The notes under the pieces: model-generated
Told to the model about the DNA's origin: nothing
The model's input: only the letters and a program-made list of their open reading frames with translations
Database searches by the model: none
Translations under genes and position numbers: made by a program
Part shown: piece after piece, positions 5,763 through 7,156 of the stretch
How the letters are laid out: each line of letters begins with the position of its first letter
Numbering within the stretch: position 1 is the stretch's first letter
Assembly: GCA_021823555.1 (NCBI GenBank)
Contig: JAKANW010000140.1
Coordinates: forward strand, 1-7,156
Origin: Chloroflexota bacterium
Lineage (GTDB): Bacteria; Chloroflexota; Anaerolineae; Anaerolineales; Villigracilaceae
DNA length: 7,156 bases
Direction of reading: 5' to 3'

Positions 5763-6932
5763 TTAAGGGGCCGGGGTGCCTTGCACCGCGATGCCCACCC
5801 AGGTGAAGACCCGCTTCTCGCTGACCGCGCCGGCTGAAACGTAGATCGGCTGACCCTGATCGTCTGTGCCTGCCTGGCGGACAGGGGCAACCCACCAGCG
5901 CAACACGTGCGCCACGTTATCCTTCGGGCGGAAGGAGGCGGGGATGATGAACTTGGTGTCGGTCACGTATTCCGTCAGGCGACGGGCCTGGTTGGCGGTC
6001 ACATCTTCCACGGTGACTTCGTAGGCCTCGCCCTCGCGCAGGGTACCAACCGAAGCCCATTGCAGCGTCACAACGTCATTGGCCAGGGTGAAGGCTGCGC
6101 CGTCCGCAGGCAGGAGCAGGTTCGGGGCAGGGTAGGGAGGCGGGATGGTGGCGGTAGGAGTCGGACCAGGAGTGGCGGCGCGCATACACAGCGGGACCGT
6201 CAACGGCTGGCCGACATACACATTATCGGTGGAGAGGCCGTTCCAATCCTTGATGGCCTGCATCGGGACGGCGTAATTCAAGGCGATACTGGATAGCGTG
6301 TCATTCTCCTGCACGGTTACGACCACCTTGTCACAGGCGGCCTTGGTCGCCTCGGCTGGTTCGAGGGTACTGGTGGGCAGGGCCGGAGGAGTGGGAGTCG
6401 GATAAGGGATTTTGAGCGTCTGGCCAATGGTCAGATTGTTGCATGAAGCCGGCAGGTTATTCAAGATAATGATGCTTTGCGCCGAGACGCCGAAGGTAAG
6501 CGCAATCCCACCACAGGTATCACCGGCCGCGACCGTGTAATCGAAGGGCGGCTGGGGAGTGAGGGTCGGGACCGCGGTAGGGACAAGGGTATCCGTCGGG
6601 GTTGGGCTGGCGGTCGCCGTTTCAGTGGGGGCCAGAGTCGCAGTCGGTTCAGTAAGTGTCTGTCCACCGATACCGGCCCGTAAGCTGAAGTATACAACCA
6701 CCGCCCCCACAACGATGAACAGGGCCAGGAAGCCTAATGCCGCCGGAAGGCTAAGAGTAATCTCCGGTATACGGCTGGCTTGCACCGCCTGTTCGGCTTT
6801 TTTGGCCGCTTTCGGCTCAGGTTTCGCGCCTAAATCCGTGCCACAGACCAGGCAGCGCGTGGCGTTTTCACTCAGGCGCGTGCCACAGGTCGGGCAGACT
6901 TTTGTCTTTGGTGAAGAGGTTTCTGGACTCAT
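5763..6932 (-). CDS. Membrane-anchored protein with zinc ribbon, two LysM domains and C-terminal Ig-like domain, 389 aa
   Basis: Domains in order: a zinc ribbon with C13-x2-C16 and C27-x2-C30; a Lys/Ala-rich segment (36-50); one transmembrane helix (about 62-84); a Thr/Pro-rich linker (92-129); LysM 1 (about 131-176, YTVAAGDTCGGIALTFGVS to TLKIP); a second Thr/Pro linker; LysM 2 (about 203-248, VTVQENDTLSSIALNYAVP to LTVP); a third Pro-rich linker; and a C-terminal beta-rich domain (about 268-380) with LLLPADGAAF and VVTLQWASV that looks like an Ig or fibronectin-type fold. Positive charges before the helix place the ribbon in the cytoplasm and the LysM domains outside, where such domains bind peptidoglycan or similar glycans. 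C140/C164 in LysM 1 and C200/C249 around LysM 2 may form disulfides. No catalytic domain is seen, so it is probably a cell-wall-binding structural or sensing protein. The start has no ribosome-binding site and looks leaderless. Confidence 0.94.
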   Translation of the reverse strand: MSPETSSPKTKVCPTCGTRLSENATRCLVCGTDLGAKPEPKAAKKAEQAVQASRIPEITLSLPAALGFLALFIVVGAVVVYFSLRAGIGGQTLTEPTATLAPTETATASPTPTDTLVPTAVPTLTPQPPFDYTVAAGDTCGGIALTFGVSAQSIIILNNLPASCNNLTIGQTLKIPYPTPTPPALPTSTLEPAEATKAACDKVVVTVQENDTLSSIALNYAVPMQAIKDWNGLSTDNVYVGQPLTVPLCMRAATPGPTPTATIPPPYPAPNLLLPADGAAFTLANDVVTLQWASVGTLREGEAYEVTVEDVTANQARRLTEYVTDTKFIIPASFRPKDNVAHVLRWWVAPVRQAGTDDQGQPIYVSAGAVSEKRVFTWVGIAVQGTPAP

Positions 6933-6942
6933 ACGGGCGCAA

Positions 6943-6951
6943 ATTATACCA
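6943..6951 (-). promoter_or_regulatory. Extended -10 promoter of the LysM gene, giving a nearly leaderless mRNA
   Basis: The minus strand reads TGGTATAAT (6951-6943): a perfect TATAAT preceded by the TG-N extended -10 element. No good -35 is present at 16-18 bases upstream, which is usual for extended -10 promoters. Normal spacing puts the transcription start near 6935-6937, only 3-5 bases before ATG 6932. No Shine-Dalgarno sequence is present in the short gap (AAATTTGCGCCCGT region) and no alternative in-frame start lies nearby, so leaderless translation is likely. Confidence 0.7.
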
Positions 6952-7010
6952 TTGAACTGTTGAGGGGCTTTTCGACGATAGGCCTACAATTAACTGAGAG
7001 AAGTCTTTTC

Positions 7011-7035
7011 CACGAAGGACACGAATTTTCACGAA
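7011..7035. repeat. Three CACGAA units (short degenerate repeat)
   Basis: CACGAA occurs at 7011-7016, 7020-7025 and 7030-7035, spaced 9 and 10 bases apart (CACGAAgga, CACGAAtttt, CACGAAttac). Very similar strings, TTCGTGtcc-TTCGTGG on the other strand, recur between genes in many Chloroflexota, Planctomycetota and related genomes; that statement is from memory. They lie in the 224-base stretch right of the LysM gene, in which I see no confident gene. Short open frames there (for example leftward from 7156 to a TAG at 7094-7096) cannot be trusted. Confidence 0.55.
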
Positions 7036-7156
7036 TTACCAAACCGCCGGAGCAGGGAAATTCCGCCGTCGGCTGTTTGCTTGACCAGGATTGCTAGAAC
7101 CTTTCCCATCCTTCTTGCTCGAGTCGCCAACTATCGCGATGCATCCCTCGCTCAGG

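Noticed and set aside
6960..6990. Rightward promoter TTGAGG - 19 bases - TACAAT
   Set aside because: The spacer is too long, the -35 match is weak, and no credible rightward gene follows inside the window.
7094..7156. C-terminal tail of a leftward gene entering from the right edge
   Set aside because: Twenty codons to a TAG are open, but other frames over the same stretch are equally open on both strands and no motif is recognisable.

Overview
The window looks like chromosomal DNA from a member of the Chloroflexota, probably Anaerolineae or a relative. The basis is gene content and style, not a marker gene. The clearest hint is an envelope protein with an N-terminal zinc ribbon, one membrane helix, Thr/Pro-rich linkers and two LysM domains. 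I also see a GNAT of the Cys-x-Cys-Met type and a short CACGAA repeat of a kind I associate with such genomes. GC content is moderate to high and genes are tightly packed. No rRNA, tRNA, CRISPR array, transposase or prophage gene is visible.

Layout, left to right. Positions 1-117 hold only the approach to the first gene. A conserved-looking gene of unknown function (118-900) is the only rightward gene. It meets the leftward genes tail to tail, with six bases between the stop codons. Everything else reads leftward. In order of transcription from the right these are: the LysM protein (6932-5763) with an extended -10 promoter almost at its start codon; a strong terminator hairpin (5714-5742); a decayed methyltransferase gene (5658-5397); an alpha/beta hydrolase (5400-4612); a probable promoter (4552-4580); a class I methyltransferase (4512-3745); an RlmI-like RNA methyltransferase lacking the PUA domain (3737-2736); a DinB-fold protein (2687-2181); a GNAT acetyltransferase (2184-1624); and a cysteine-rich YkgJ-like protein (1617-907). 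The last five are spaced like one operon: gaps of 7, 48 and 6 bases and one 4-base overlap. The final 224 bases (6933-7156) are mainly intergenic.

The genes do not form a recognisable pathway or defence system. They look like a housekeeping or detoxification run of small enzymes: two methyltransferases, an acetyltransferase, a possible thiol or metal-dependent DinB enzyme, a metal-cluster protein and a hydrolase.

The most informative observation is the methyltransferase remnant before the hydrolase. It keeps a ribosome-binding site, about 66 N-terminal codons and about 18 C-terminal codons of a SAM-dependent methyltransferase. The catalytic middle is missing, and a 7-base tandem duplication shifts the frame so that translation from its start would run directly into the hydrolase. 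I found no convincing evidence of a wholly new biological system here.
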